DNA from: Sapria himalayana
Lineage: Eukaryota; Streptophyta; Magnoliopsida; Malpighiales; Rafflesiaceae
DNA length: 64,000 bases
Assembly: GCA_029783825.1 (NCBI GenBank)
Contig: JAREIK010000801.1
Span: 8,469,571 to 8,533,570 of the forward strand
Direction: 5' to 3'
This document shows, piece by piece, positions 36,737-49,181 of the stretch. Each line of letters starts with the position of its first letter. The stretch's first letter is position 1. The notes below the pieces were generated by a model, which did no database searches, was not told the DNA's origin, and saw nothing but the letters and a program-made list of their open reading frames with translations. The translations under genes were made by a program, and so were the position numbers.

Positions 36737-38866
36737 ATGAGGCATAACCATTCAAGTGACCAAAGATTTCAATATATGGGAAGAGATAAAGGAAGCCAAC
36801 TAATTGTTCGTGAAAGTGAAAATCTACTTATATTCAGTGACAACAACACTACAAATGTCTCTTTGTATTCTCATACATGTACCGAAGATACATTGGCACC
36901 ACCTCATCATGACACACATGGATTAACTGCCAATGATATTCTACTTCGTCTCAATTTGAATAGAAAGATATTACAAGCTTCATCCCATCTATCTTATGAG
37001 GCCCATGCATTGGTACTACATCATCAATACAGGCTAGATATTTATAATCCATAATTTGTATGCCAAGTTATGAGAAAATCTTTATTCGGTCCACAATTGA
37101 CAATAAATAACACATAGCTTTCTTACATTTAATACTTGCATGCATTATCATTTTTTTTATTCGGTCCACAATTTGAATGAAATTATAAGTAAATTATAAG
37201 GTTTAAAATATGATAATTTTAATTAATAACAAAGTATGATTTTGCTACTTATCGAATATTATCATTTAAAATTAAAATAATATTTGCGTTATGAAATCTT
37301 GGATAATAAATATAAATAAATTAAATATTAACTTAGTAGTAGAAAAAAGTGTATTTTATTTATATATATTTGTATGTACTGATATTAAATTACCTACAAG
37401 TTTATTCATTTTGATTCTCGAATAATCAAGAAGATATTTAAGGGGAAACTAATTGCATATGGTATAAAGTGGAGCAAAATGCCCCCAACTATGAAAGAAT
37501 TTTATTGAAAAGAATTTGAGATATAATTTTCATGCATTTACTTATTTTTTAATTTGATCTAATATGATTTACTCTTAAAATAAATGTATCAGAATATATT
37601 ATTATTTTATTTTATTTTTACAAAAAAAAATACAAAAAAATTAATGATTTTATAATTTTAGGGAAGGATACATGAAAATATGTGATAAGTATGAGATACA
37701 CTGGCAAGATTGGCAGATTAAAAAAATATATGATAAAACTACAAAGTCTAATAATATTCCTCTTAATATTTGGATTGAGTGGTGAGAAAATTAGAATAGT
37801 GAGGAGTTCAAAGCCTTGTTCCATATAACCTCACATAATTATCGATCAAAGAAAGCAAGTGAATGATTTATACTTTCAAACCATATTGGAAGTTTAAAGG
37901 CGACTACTAACATTCAGTATATTTTGTATAATTATTTTTCTTTATTTTTTATTATTTAAATTTTTTGAATGCAAACGATAATATATGTTTAACAATGTAT
38001 CATGTGCCTTAATAATAACTATTATTTATTTTCATGGTGCTGAGTTGGGAAGTTAACCAACACCATTTGAGGTGTTCAAGCGAATATGCAATAAAAAAAG
38101 ATGGATCATTTGTGAAGCGGAGAATTGATATTAATATGAGTTTCTTAATTTGTACTTGTAGTGTCATATGTAAATTATAATCAATTAAAGAAAACAATAT
38201 CCAAAATTTATTTTTTGATTTTTACTATAATTAATATGCAAACTCGAGTATTTTTTTTACCGCAATAATGAGTTATTATATATGGACTCATCAAATATAA
38301 AGGCTAACTCATCAAATATAATGTACTCATCAAATATAGTAATGATGGGTTATTTTGTATTTTTATAATTATAAGAAGCTGTGAAGAATATAGTTACCAT
38401 TGCTTCACAATTGATAGATCCTTCTACAAAAGCATTAGAAATTGATGTTGAACATATTTACTTTTAGGCTACCGAAGTGGAGCCAAACAAATGGTGAGTA
38501 TACGATCTTGGTACCCATGTATTTACATTTTATCCAGGTTCTGTTAGGAGTTCATCATTATCATCTTCCAATTATAATAATATATTTGATGAGATATTAC
38601 ACAAGGAAATATAAGAAATTCAAGATATATTGGAAAGAAAAAAATAATGAGATGTAATAAAAGAATGAAAAATACAAAAAAAAATTAAAGAAATAATAAA
38701 AAGAGAGGCTGAAAGAATAAAAATATAAGAGAAAATACAACAAAAGATTTTAAATATTAAGAAAATAAATTGCAAGTTTGCAGAGGCATCATCTATTTTT
38801 CATTATTCTGAAGAGGATCCATCCAGATCTCTAGAGGACAATACTCATCATGACAAGGACTTGTAA
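36737..38866 (+). pseudogene. Second CACTA element, TnpA-like (Ptta/En/Spm) gene, broken
   Basis: It starts about 175 bp after the transposase stop. The first exon, MRHNHSSDQRFQYMGRDKG (36737-37054), is open for 105 codons. Further exon remnants: GIKWSKMPPTMKEFY (about 37460-37505), NIPLNIWIEW.EN.NSEEFK (about 37755-37815) with NYRSKKAS, and a GREV...EVF.RICNKK segment near 38045-38100 that needs a frameshift. The C-terminal part is AVKNIVTIASQLIDPSTK (about 38380), VYDLGTHVFTFYPGSVRSSS and a charged, coiled-coil-like Lys/Glu-rich tail ending DKDL-stop at 38866. In family terms this protein binds subterminal repeats and helps transposition. Internal stops make it inactive. Confidence 0.7.
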
Positions 38867-39252
38867 TTGTTTGTGATGTTATGTTATTAATTTTTTGCAA
38901 CGAAAATTTTTGTTGTGAAATTTTAGTTTTTGTGTTATTATTATTTTTAATTAAGTTACGAATGTGTACTTAAATAAATAGACTTTTATGTCTAGTATTT
39001 GACGTGTTACCCTGTAGTAAATATATGCATGTACTTATTTGATTGCATATTATATGATTTTTATATGTATTTATATATTATATAAAGCATATAAAAACTA
39101 CATAAATGAGAGATATGGTCCTATTGCAAACATTAGAAATGAACATTGGCGTTTCAAAATCCATTTTTAATTTAGAAATAGAACTTGCATTTCTATTTTA
39201 TTACATCGCTAATTTAAAAAAGAATCTTGCAAATGCCCAACCTTGAATCTTA

Positions 39253-40500
39253 CTAGTCCTTCATACATATAAATGCCTTGATGATATTCCACATCAGTCT
39301 CAATTTTCTATTTGAAATGACATTAACTACAACTAAGAAAATGGACTCCGATACTATGCTAGACATTAGAGGAATCAATAGATCACATATTATCTTAGAC
39401 ATCATAAGATAGGTAGATTCATATGAATTCCACCATAATAAATTATCAAATTTCTTCTTATTATTATGTGATATGATTGAATAATAATCAATATTTAAGT
39501 ACTAATACAACTTGCTCATGTTTGATGAACCACCTCATCATTTCACTCGCTAACTAAATGAAGAATTTATCATCTTAAAATATAATATCTATGTCTATTT
39601 ATCATACTTAGAGCCTGACTATAACTTCTACCATACCTATTATCATAATATATAAATAAGTTGATCAATTTTTTTGTGAGTGAACCCTTAAAATTGGTGG
39701 TCGTGGTTAATGCACGTAGATTTGTTTGTCAAAATGTTCTATATCCTTTCTATCTTAACCTTAGAATTTATGTAGGCATCCAAATAATAAAGAGATAAAA
39801 TAATAAATTAGTACTTTAAATAATTAATTTTCATATCAATGACTATGATACTAAATATAGGGTGACTACTAAACTTGGTAAACATGCTACTAATATTGTA
39901 TATGCACCTAAGTGTAATGTAAGTAATAAGAGTATAAACATGCAAATATATATTCGACATATCATAAAAAATTTTCAGAAATTTTATAAAAGAAATTCTT
40001 ATATCTCAGTTAGAATTATCAATAATAAATTGTCATTCTTCTTCTTTAGACCCGTAGACAAATAGAGACTATCAAATTCTTATTATCTACTTTGCATTCT
40101 ATGATATTTTAGTGAGTTTTTTATTGAAAGATAAATAATATTCATACCCGCTTGTACTATTAGGTTAATAATGTGATACATGCCCCTAACATGAAAAATC
40201 TTAACTAATAACTCATATCTAATAGTCATAACAAATATACTAATAATAACTATATTATTATATATATTATCAAATGTGATACTAAATATCTTATTGTGAA
40301 TGTCATGTTCATTAAAGATTCTCATCATGTACTCATATATGACATGGTCATCATGAGGATGAAGAAACTCTTGGAATCCTAAAATTATTTTATTAATTTA
40401 TCATGTAAAATTTATATAGTGGGCGATGAGGTATACAAATGATGCATCATTACGACTATATATAACATCACGAATATCACTCCACTATATTTTCTAAATT
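39253..40500 (-). pseudogene. hAT-superfamily transposase (Ac-like), broken
   Basis: The minus strand from about 40470 down reads YSRNDASFVYLIAHYINF, then FQEFLHPHDDHVIYEYMMRI, FNEHDIHNKIFSITFDNIYN, LLVKIFHVRGMYHIINLIVQ and AGMNIIYLSIKNSLKYH (40083-40370). This is the core of Ac-like transposases with the FSITFDN catalytic-region motif. The C-terminal dimerisation domain is at 39300-39450: EFDNLLWWNSYESTYLMMSK, SSIVSESIFLVV, KLRLMWNIIKAFICMKD, ending at 39253. The segment between (39560-40080) is heavily damaged. A BED-finger N-terminus may extend to about 41080 but is not clear. Terminal repeats were not found. Confidence 0.8.
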
Positions 40501-41479
40501 TATTAATTATTAATTATTTTTCTAACTTATAATATTTAATGATATTAGTTCTCATATCTTATTGAAGAAATTATATTTATATTTTAAAACATGACTAAAG
40601 ATATCCTACATTAAATAATGTTTCATAAAGAAATATTAGTATCACAGTATTATCAAGAGAAGTAATAAAGAAAAAAAAAAGAAATATAAATACTAGAGAG
40701 AACATGTAAAATCAAATATTCAATAACTCATTTATCCTTTAAAGAGGACGATCAAAAGATCAACATCATAGAAGCTGGTTGCATGATCATCTGAATCCTC
40801 AAAAAATTCATCTTAGATCTAAGAAGACAATGGATGCCTCCTTCTACTAATATAAATTCCAAGTCCTAGGTGATCCATAATCTCCAACTCATCATGAGTT
40901 TGAACTACAAGAGACTTATGACCGATTGTATCGACTGCACTAGAAAAAAATTATCTCTCTTTAGATATCCCACTCTCCCATGGTCCAAAGTCGATATGAT
41001 CTATATTTATTGGTATAAATAATGACTCAATAAAAATATCAACATATTGTAGATTAACAAGTTTAGTTGTAGTGAATGAGCAATGCTCTCTCATAATTGG
41101 AGCTTCAAGTTACACAATAGAGGAATAAGAAAAAAATAATAATAGATCTATATATTATATATATATTTTAGACTCGAACTCTTCCTAGTCTCGCTAAAAA
41201 ATGTGTTACTCAAAAAAAAAATCAATACTAACTAAAATTATATTAGACTGATAAAAAAAATCTAATATATTTTTTGAATAGAATAGCAACTAAGAAAGAT
41301 ACACTTTAAGACTATGTGCTAATTTATATTATCCTAGATATAGATTATAAATAAAACAAATATTTTCAAAATGAAACTTAAAGGAATGCTAAATAATCTC
41401 TGTACGTTGTAATATTATAAAGAACATAAATTAAGAAATCCAATTGATGAGTTACTTTAAAATTTAACACTCATCCCCT

Positions 41480-42090
41480 TAAACAAATACTTCGAGAGCA
41501 CTCCTACCAAATATGAGTATCCAAGCTATCTCAACTAAATTTCTATTTTTTCTTTTAGTAATCTCTTTATATGAAAATATACTAACACAAAAAGTTTGAT
41601 ATATAATCTTGTGATCATATAATAAAAGTTGATTTTATTTAACATATATTTTAACATATCATCACTTCTTTTTTTAAAATTTAATCAAATAATTTTTTTT
41701 TTCATTTTATAAAATAATTGAAAATTAAAAAACTCATGATCTAACACGAAAAATAAATACTCATTTAAATTAGGAATAATCATCAATAAAAATAAACAAA
41801 TACCTAAAACCCTATCAAGTTTCAACTCCACTAGATCTCCATACAATTGAATATATCACATTGAATGAGAATGTACCCACTAGTCTAAAGGGTATGATAG
41901 AAAACTTTGATATAATTTTTTTATTGACATGCCTCAAACTCTGTAATAAAAATATTCTTAAAATTAAGGTAAATTATTCACAACTTTACGAAGGATGAAT
42001 GACCAAGTTGAGAATGTATAAATAAATGATTCAACATACTGGAATACATAGTATGCAATTCTATTGTAGAGGAGATATAATATATACCAC
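41480..42090 (-). pseudogene. Ty1/copia pre-integrase and integrase fragment
   Basis: On the minus strand, HLFIHSQLGHSSFVKL followed by ITEFEACQ (about 41930-42035) matches the GAG-pre-integrase zinc region (W-H-x-R-L-G-H ... C-x-x-C-Q). An integrase-core-like IQLYGDLVELK and CLFLLMIIPNLNEYLFFV segment follows at 41740-41850. Only the 5' half of pol is present; the left part is replaced by the hAT region. The orientation agrees with the primer-binding-site complement at 43190-43201. A broken, old insertion. Confidence 0.6.
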
Positions 42091-42829
42091 TCAAACACAA
42101 TAAAGTCTTACTTAGAATCTTTTGATATTACAAACAAACATCCACACACACACACAAATTAGAATTGAATCAACTAGAAAGATAACTCATAAAAAAATTA
42201 GAAAATAATAAAAAATAAACAAAATACAAAGAATAAATAAGAGATCAAGTTGAATACTTGCATACGCAATAAATTATGAATGATTTTCATTACTTACCAT
42301 AATATACAAGAAATAAGAAAATATATTAGCGAAAAAAAAAATAATTACAAATAATATGAATAACTAAGTTTTGGCTCCTATGTTAATAATTTAAAGAGTT
42401 AAAAGTAAATGAGAGTGACAAGATCAGTGGTACTTGAAAAATAAGAAATATTCAATATTATTTTAGAACAAAAATTGTATACACATTTCTAGTAAGTAAG
42501 ATAGTAGATGAATTCAATGATAACCACTAGATGACTGATAGTTTGATAGTCAACATGTTTCTTTCAATACTTCGTAGTTCTCATGGCCCATTCACTAAAA
42601 ATAACTGCTAATAACTCTATATGGTATGTTTTTTCTTTACACAATATGTATACTATAGGAAGAATCTCTTGTGTTTGCACACTAACACTATATCACTACT
42701 CCCCTAATTAACATCAAATACTACACAACTAATTTTGACCCCAAAGAATGGGTTGATGCCACTCACAAACACAACACAAAAGTCTACCCCTTCTTGTTTT
42801 TTAAAAAATGCTTGTTCTTTGGCATGTTT

Positions 42830-42972
42830 GCTATGTGTGCATGTTGCACACAATACACGAAACAATGTGCAGATTAAGGTGGAAATGGCATGCCCTGCTA
42901 TGTGTGCATGTTGCACACAATACACGAAACAATGTGCAGATTAAGGTGGAAATGGCATGCCCTGCTATGTGT
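42830..42972. repeat. 67-bp tandem repeat (two full units plus a partial third)
   Basis: Units start with GCTATGTGTGCATGTTGCAC at 42830 and 42897, identical as far as I can compare by eye, and a third partial GCTATGTGT starts at 42964. The unit contains self-complementary words (GTGCATGTTGCAC; GGCATGCC). High identity implies a recent duplication. Confidence 0.9.
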
Positions 42973-43189
42973 TATCATGTGTCACACATAGCATGCATGT
43001 GATGTAGGTAAGTAAGGAGAGAGGTTCACCACAAAACAAGAAACCCTAGGGTTTGGTGCACGTAGTTGCATGTATGGTCCATCTTCACATGTGCCATGCG
43101 CACATTTCACGCGTGCATTGAGCCATTATAGTGCATGTATTCTATTTGTCTCTCTCTACAAACCATATAGTTACTACCCTAAGATTTTG

Positions 43190-43201
43190 GCTCTGATATC
43201 A
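43190..43201 (-). promoter_or_regulatory. Copia-type primer-binding site (minus orientation)
   Basis: GCTCTGATATCA is the reverse complement of an initiator-Met-tRNA-type site with one change. Eight bases to the right a TGTTAAG begins (43210), as expected for the end of a 5' LTR belonging to the minus-strand copia remnant to the left. The outer limit of that LTR could not be set. Confidence 0.5.
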
Positions 43202-43209
43202 TATTACAA

Positions 43210-45126
43210 TGTTAAGTCAAAATATAAACAAACAATCTATAAAATCCATAAACCTCAATACATGTATCAAAAAGACCTCTGCATAATAGACTCATCGAAT
43301 TGAGTCAATCTACAAGTTTGGGCGCTCCTTTCCATATGGCAATAAAGTAAAATAAAAAATAAAATTACAATAAAAATTATAAACCATAATAGACTACCTA
43401 TATGATTAAAGTTCATTAGATGATAAGAAAAATTACATCATTAATTTTATGTGATTGAAAAATGTATGTCATATTAAAGAGAAAATTATCATACATTTGT
43501 TAGACTTGTTTTATTTTATCATTTAAAATATTAAACTATTACATGACATAATATTCAATAAATGATCATAGTACATACACACAAACACAAAGATAAATAC
43601 ATGAGAAAACTCATAATGATAAAAATAAAAATTAGAAAATTAGAAAATATATAGATATCACAAATAGCAATGATAAAATTGGAGATAAACATCTTAGATA
43701 ATTTGGATATATAAAATATAAAGCATGCATGATTCTAATTAAAAATATTTAGATTACTAATTTAATAAAAGATATAAAAAAGAGATACACATTTAAAAAC
43801 GTATATGAAAAATGCAAGAAAAAATATTCAGAAGTTGAATTTGTGCGATGATCGAATTGCTTGAAGAACTCAATTTTATTTGATACTTGAAGAATATCAT
43901 AATGTGTTTTAATGATTGATGTTGATGATGATACATTTAGTCAATTTTTTGAGTAAAGTAAAATGTAAAATTTGCTTACACTCATCCCCACAAAAGTAGT
44001 TCTCAGTCTCCAAGTCCTACACACACACACACAGAAATTACAATAAAATTTTACTATTTAGTTAAACACCTTAAGAATAAAAAATTATAAAAAAAACATG
44101 GAATATATTACACAAAAATATACATAGAAATAAATATAGATGGTATCATATCACTTGATATTGACAACAGTTGTGTTGGTTGGTCATTGTATCAAAGTCT
44201 TCTATTGTATTTATACATAACATATACATGATTCAAAGAGTTCTAGGATTGATCTACTTTGTTGTGCATATTGATTGCCCTTGCTCAATATTTATGATCA
44301 TATAGCCTACAAATCATTAGTTTTTGAAAAATAAAATAAGTGAAGTTGATAATTATAGATCCAACTTATCATACACATCACTTTGTCACCAAAAATAGTT
44401 CATGTGAGTGATAAGGATAATAATATGCTTATTATCCGTGCTAGACACACATAAAATCACTCACCACGATGAGTGCATCAGGCATGTGACCTTATTCACA
44501 TGTCATAATCATTCTAAGAATCATACAATATCTCAGATGGTCAAATTATTGAATAACGCCAAGACATTTTATCAATCACCTATCACATTCCATGTGATGA
44601 ATGTGCCAAGTATATAAGTTCATTTCCAATAGTCCATGTAGAGAGTTTTTGGCACATGTGCTCTTATAGTATGCCATCTTTCTAATGGTCGCACACATGT
44701 GTTCTTAATGTCTATCACCATCCTAAGAAATATATATGAGCATGATAATTAAATTTATTGGATGTACCAGATATAAATCATTACTAAACATTATACAATT
44801 CACATAACTAATTAACCAGATACATTGTATACATCTTGGTAGAGGCCAGAATATCTACATCATTATCAAGAACATCAACAAAAGTAATACTACATTTTTA
44901 TAAAATGAATTACATTATAATTCAATAATCAATGTACATAAATTATAAATCAACCCTAAAAAAAGATTTAGTCTAACATTGGGAATAAATATAAATCAAG
45001 TATTGAATCCAGCATTAGTTCACAAATACAAATAAATATAGATGAAAATATTGTTGAATTCCTCTGTGTCAAGAGGTTTTCCCACTATTAGAACTTTCCT
45101 AAGATTATGCTTTATGCAATTGGGTG
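43210..45126. other. AT-rich DNA, possibly including a copia 5' LTR at its left end
   Basis: No coding sequence is recognisable. It starts with an LTR-like TGTTAAGTC. A short (AC)n run lies at about 44018-44032. A 69-codon frame at 44408-44617 has no family motif. Confidence 0.4.
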
Positions 45127-45573
45127 CAGAGGTGTCAAACGGGCCGGGCCGGCCCGGCCCGGCACGAGGCACGACACGGTTCGGCCGTGCCTGGGCCGGC
45201 CCGGCACGATAAAAAAACGTGCCCGGGCCCGTGCCGGGCCCGGCCGAACAAACCACGTGCCGGGCCGTGCCCGGCACGTCGGCCCGCGTGCCTGAGTCGT
45301 GACTCGTGACCCAACCGGGCCCCGCCCCCGGTAAAAAGACCGCGGGTTGGGTCCAAACAGACCCGACCCGCCCCGACCCGCCTGCCCTGCCTTGCCGTGC
45401 GCCCGTGCCCGAGCGGGCCGGCACGGCACGGCATGGCCTTGCCGTGCCCACGGGCCGTGCCATGCCCGAATTTAAAAAACCGTGCCGTGCCGGGCACGGC
45501 ACGGCACGGCAGCACGGCTGGGCACGTGAAAAACGGGCCGTGCCGTGCTGGGCCGGCCCGTTTGACACCTCTA
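45127..45573. mobile_element. GC-rich hAT-type MITE, copy 2 (best preserved)
   Basis: Terminal inverted repeats are (C/T)AGAGGTGTCAAACGGGCC at both ends. The flanking 8-bp duplication differs at one base: ATTGGGTG at 45119-45126 and TTTGGGTG at 45574-45581. The 447-bp interior is extremely GC-rich, built from short GCCGTGCC / CGGCACGG / GGGCCGG words in both orientations, and should fold into a long hairpin. Overlapping open frames on both strands here (up to about 200 codons) arise from the lack of AT-rich stop codons and show no protein family. Confidence 0.9.
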
Positions 45574-46680
45574 TTTGGGTGTGAGTAATTCTCTCTACTA
45601 CCGAATTACTTTGTCGGAGTATTATCGGTAAAAACATGTTCAATTCCCTTTCATATCCTATTTTGTTCTATCAACTCTATTCTAACTATTGCTTCCCTCT
45701 TCATGTTATGCTCTTGTGTGCTCGTCTTTTGATCCCCCTCACAGCTCTTTATATCCTCTATTTAAAAATAAACTTTGGCGTGAGTTTATGTTTATGCTAG
45801 TCCAAATCACAACGAGAAAGACAAAGTCACAACTTCAATTGTGCATATTGGCTTTGCTTACATCACAAGAAGACAATCAGCATTGTGACTGAGACATGTT
45901 ACTGTAAATAAGAATTAGTGTCATGAAGCATGAAATAGTGTTGCTTATAAGAAAAATATTTCATGACTTAGGAAATGTGATCATAGCTGAGAGATAAGGT
46001 GGACCGGCAATTTAATATCATGACCAAAGAAATAATATCATGCCTAGTAAGCAAAATTATAACTTATGAGTATTGTTGTGACTAAGAAGTAGAGTTCCAA
46101 CATATATGATATTGCTACGACCAAAAAGTAGTGTCGCAACTACATGAGTCAGTTGCGACCAAAGAGAAGCTATCTATTTTCACGACTTTATTGGTGCTTA
46201 TTGGGTCTGCTTGGCATCATGACTGATAAATATGGTATTGTGGCATGTGAACATAACGTCTTGGAAATAAATTGTAGTGACCCCTCATACTTCAAATCTT
46301 TCAAATATGTTGTCACAATTTTTTATTAAGGCATCACGACTCATTTTGTTGCAATCAAGCTTTCTTTAATATTCAAAGCCTCCGAAATTCCAAAAAATGA
46401 TGCAATTTTCATAATTAACATCTCCATTCAATCATATCCATTGAAATAATACAAAGAATAAACTAAAAACATAGATATATTTTATGTCTATAAGATATAC
46501 TCTTTGATATTAAGCTAGAAATTATTGAAGTTTGTGATGTTACAATTTTTTTTATTAATATAAGTTCCTTTATTTTATGCTTTGATGGGACACCTAAGGG
46601 GGGATAACCTCTATATAAGAGACTCTCATATATGTTAACATTATTAAGTTAAATAAATATTAAGTTTGTTCCATTGTTTT
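45574..46680. repeat. Degenerate short-period repeats, then LTR-like sequence
   Basis: From about 45930 to 46330 the words TCATGACT, GCGACCAAA, CTACGACCAAAAAGTAG and TGTGACTAAGAAGTAG recur at roughly 30-35 bp spacing, suggesting a decayed minisatellite. Further right, a TATA-like CTATATAAGAGA (46611-46622) followed by T-rich sequence resembles the 3' half of an LTR. Confidence 0.4.
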
Positions 46681-46689
46681 ATTCTACAT

Positions 46690-46700
46690 TGTATTAGAGC
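46690..46700 (+). promoter_or_regulatory. Possible copia-type primer-binding site (plus orientation)
   Basis: TGTATTAGAGC resembles TGGTATCAGAGC and lies 79 bp after a TATATAAGAG motif. A 99-codon frame at 46780-47079 follows, in the position of gag, but I cannot recognise gag motifs in it. Weak call. Confidence 0.35.
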
Positions 46701-47428
46701 AAGAACCCTTGGGGGGATAAACCCTAGATAATGTATGTGTGGCTAAGGGCTTAAAATCCAAGAAGTATGGGCACACCAAATGTGTGCCATTCACTACTAT
46801 AAGATATATATTGTGTGCGAAATAACAACTACGCACAAAAAAGTTGCATGTCAATCTTTCTATATCAAAATCATTCCACCAAAAACTGATTTTTCACAAT
46901 TTCATCGAGCAAAGCAGAGGCATAAGTTTGTGAGGAAATTGGATGATACTTTCAATAGTTGGCATCACAAATCTCCATTACTTTTGTGTAACAATGCAAA
47001 AAATATGAAAGTGGTGATGATTCCTATGTGCTTCTTTGGATCTTATCTAGATATGTGTAAGTCAGCAACCATGAACTAAAAAGTTGTTAGAGATTTCTCA
47101 TTAGCATGAACGTGAATACAATCACAGATGTTCACCATGATTTGAGCGAATTTGAGAGGACCTTTGGTGATGGATAATATTGAATCTATCTAAAGATATA
47201 TGTTATAAAAATTGAACTCGCAAGTCGCAACAATAATTTGAAAATAGAAAATGTAACACTGTAGATAATAAAATAAATAATACAAGAAATGCAACACAAG
47301 TAAAAAGGAAATTGAGATTGTATTATTTTTCATAAGAGGAACATTTTTTATAGAAGAAAAATCAATAATCCCAAAGGGATTTCCGATATGGACTAGGTGA
47401 TGTTTCACCTACCCCTTGCCGTTATATT

Positions 47429-48420
47429 CTATCACTTGAAAATTATTTTTCTCATTTGTCTATCCTTGCTTGTGTTTTTGCTAAGTCACATTATGTTGTA
47501 TTTCATTCAAACTTATCAGTATTGATCAATTTGATCAAAATATTTGTCATGTTCTCATCAGTATAAATCTTTTGTATACCAACACTTCCTTCTTTAACTT
47601 TCTCTTAAACAAAATGATATTTATGTTTGTCTTTGAATGAAATATTAAATTTTTTGCTAAGTGTAGAACACTCTAACTATAACAAAATAAAGTGACTTTA
47701 TTTTATTTGTGACCAAATTCTTCCAATAATATCTATAACCATATTATCTTTTTACTAGCTTGTGTAGCTGCAAGATACTTTAAATTTGAAACTCAACTTT
47801 CAGCTTCTATAGCAAGAATATAAATATACCATGTGATTGACTTATTATTATTAATATTTACATCATATTTTGTATTAACATAACCTCTAACAATAAGATC
47901 CAAACATCTAAAACATAATGAAACATTTGAGGTTTTTTAATATATCTAAAAATTTTATTCACAATACATCAATGCTCTCTATTAGAATTTTTTATAAATT
48001 AACTAAAAACTCTCATTGCTTGTGCAATGTTTGATCTTGTACAAATCATTAGAAATATTAAACTTTCTACTACTGATGCATATGATAGATGAGATATCTT
48101 CCTCCTCTATTCTTCTAAACTATAACACACACTTGAGGATAACTTAAAATTAACAAAAAATAAGGTATAAATTTACTTACTACCTTCCATTGTTAAAGTA
48201 TAATAAAATTTAATGAACTTTAATTTCTTCTTATATTACTGTCATCCATAAAGATACAACTAAACAATTTGAAGCTTCATGAAATATTAAATATTCTTCA
48301 TCATATGTTAGAAGATATTATGTAATATTGCTCTCCGTAACATGCTCCAAATGTCAAGCTAGGGGCCGTATATCATGTGTTGACTGACTAACTTCTGGAG
48401 CCTCAGACTTGACCCACTCA
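47429..48420 (-). pseudogene. Ty1/copia RT/RNase H remnant (Tnt1-like), internally deleted
   Basis: The minus strand shows HDIRPLA and LTYDEEYLIFHEASN...SLWM...EEIK (48190-48375), the segment just before the copia RT. The RT core is missing. It then resumes with a KISHLSYASVVESLIFLMIC-like segment (about 48060-48120), RYIKKPQMF, SQSHGIFIFLL, and the RNase H end YLAATQASKKIIWL, LLEEFGHK, SVLHLAKNLIFHSKTN (47650-47790). It stops at 47429. A PPT-like purine run (complement of CCTACCCCTTGCC, 47408-47420) follows, as expected before a 3' LTR. The loss of the RT palm means the copy could never reverse-transcribe. Confidence 0.8.
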
Positions 48421-48623
48421 TGTACTTCATGATCAAGTTCTTTCTCCATAGATATTAAAATATTTAGTCTCTGATTATTTTCTACTTACATAATGGTAAT
48501 TTTTAAAGCTTCTTTCAACATGTTATCATTATCATCAATTCTTTGTAGTTAATTTTCTACTAAGATTATAACTCTACTGATAATTATTTTATGGGTAGTG
48601 TAATCCCACGGGCGATACCCTTT

Positions 48624-48659
<36 letters not shown>

Positions 48660-48973
48660 TTTATAATTAAAATAAATAAAAAAATTAATAGCCATTAGAT
48701 TTCTATTGCGTAGCTAATGGAATGAAATATGACGGTTATAAAAAATAATAAAATATGATTTTTTTTTATTTTTTAATATTTTTACTGACATTGAATGTGA
48801 CACATGCAACTTGTCGCTTTCTTTGTTGGGAGTTGTTACATAAACATAATGGGCAAATGCAATGGCTGAGGTGTAGGATGTTTGGTTTAAAAAAAAATCT
48901 TAATAAAACCTATGAAGAGACTATGACCCATGACCTATGACTCTTGCCCAATTACCAACTCACTGGATTGTGC
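48421..48973. other. AT-rich DNA with (AT)n microsatellite
   Basis: An AT dinucleotide run occupies about 48626-48654. Nothing else is recognisable; the left 150 bp may still belong to the copia coding remnant. Confidence 0.5.
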
Positions 48974-49181
48974 ACAATGCCAATGGGCCTGGTATGTGGA
49001 CTGAGCCTGGCCTGACACAAGGCACAATTAGCCTCTGCCCAGCTTGGTACAAGTCATGCTGTGGGTTGACACGACCATAGTCCAAGCATGATTCTGAACC
49101 ACGCTGTGCCATGCATGGCACAACTATTTCAAGTCATGCCTCATGGCATATCTAGGCTACTTGGCCCACTTGACTCCTTTA
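48974..49181. mobile_element. Decayed hAT-type MITE, probable fourth copy
   Basis: The left side reads TGCCAATGGGCC and the right side GGCCCACTTGACTCCT. These match the TGTCAAATGGGCC / GGCCCATTTGACACCT ends of the intact copies with several changes. The interior has the same CATGCC/GGCAC word bias. No duplication survives. Confidence 0.5.

Noticed and set aside
45020..45643. Long overlapping open frames on both strands (up to 207 codons), rich in Arg, Pro, Gly and Ala
   Set aside because: They coincide with the GC-rich hAT MITE, where stop codons are rare by composition. No family motif is present and both strands are equally open.
46780..47079. 99-codon plus-strand frame after a primer-binding-site-like motif
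   Set aside because: The position would suit copia gag, but no gag motif is visible; not called as a gene.
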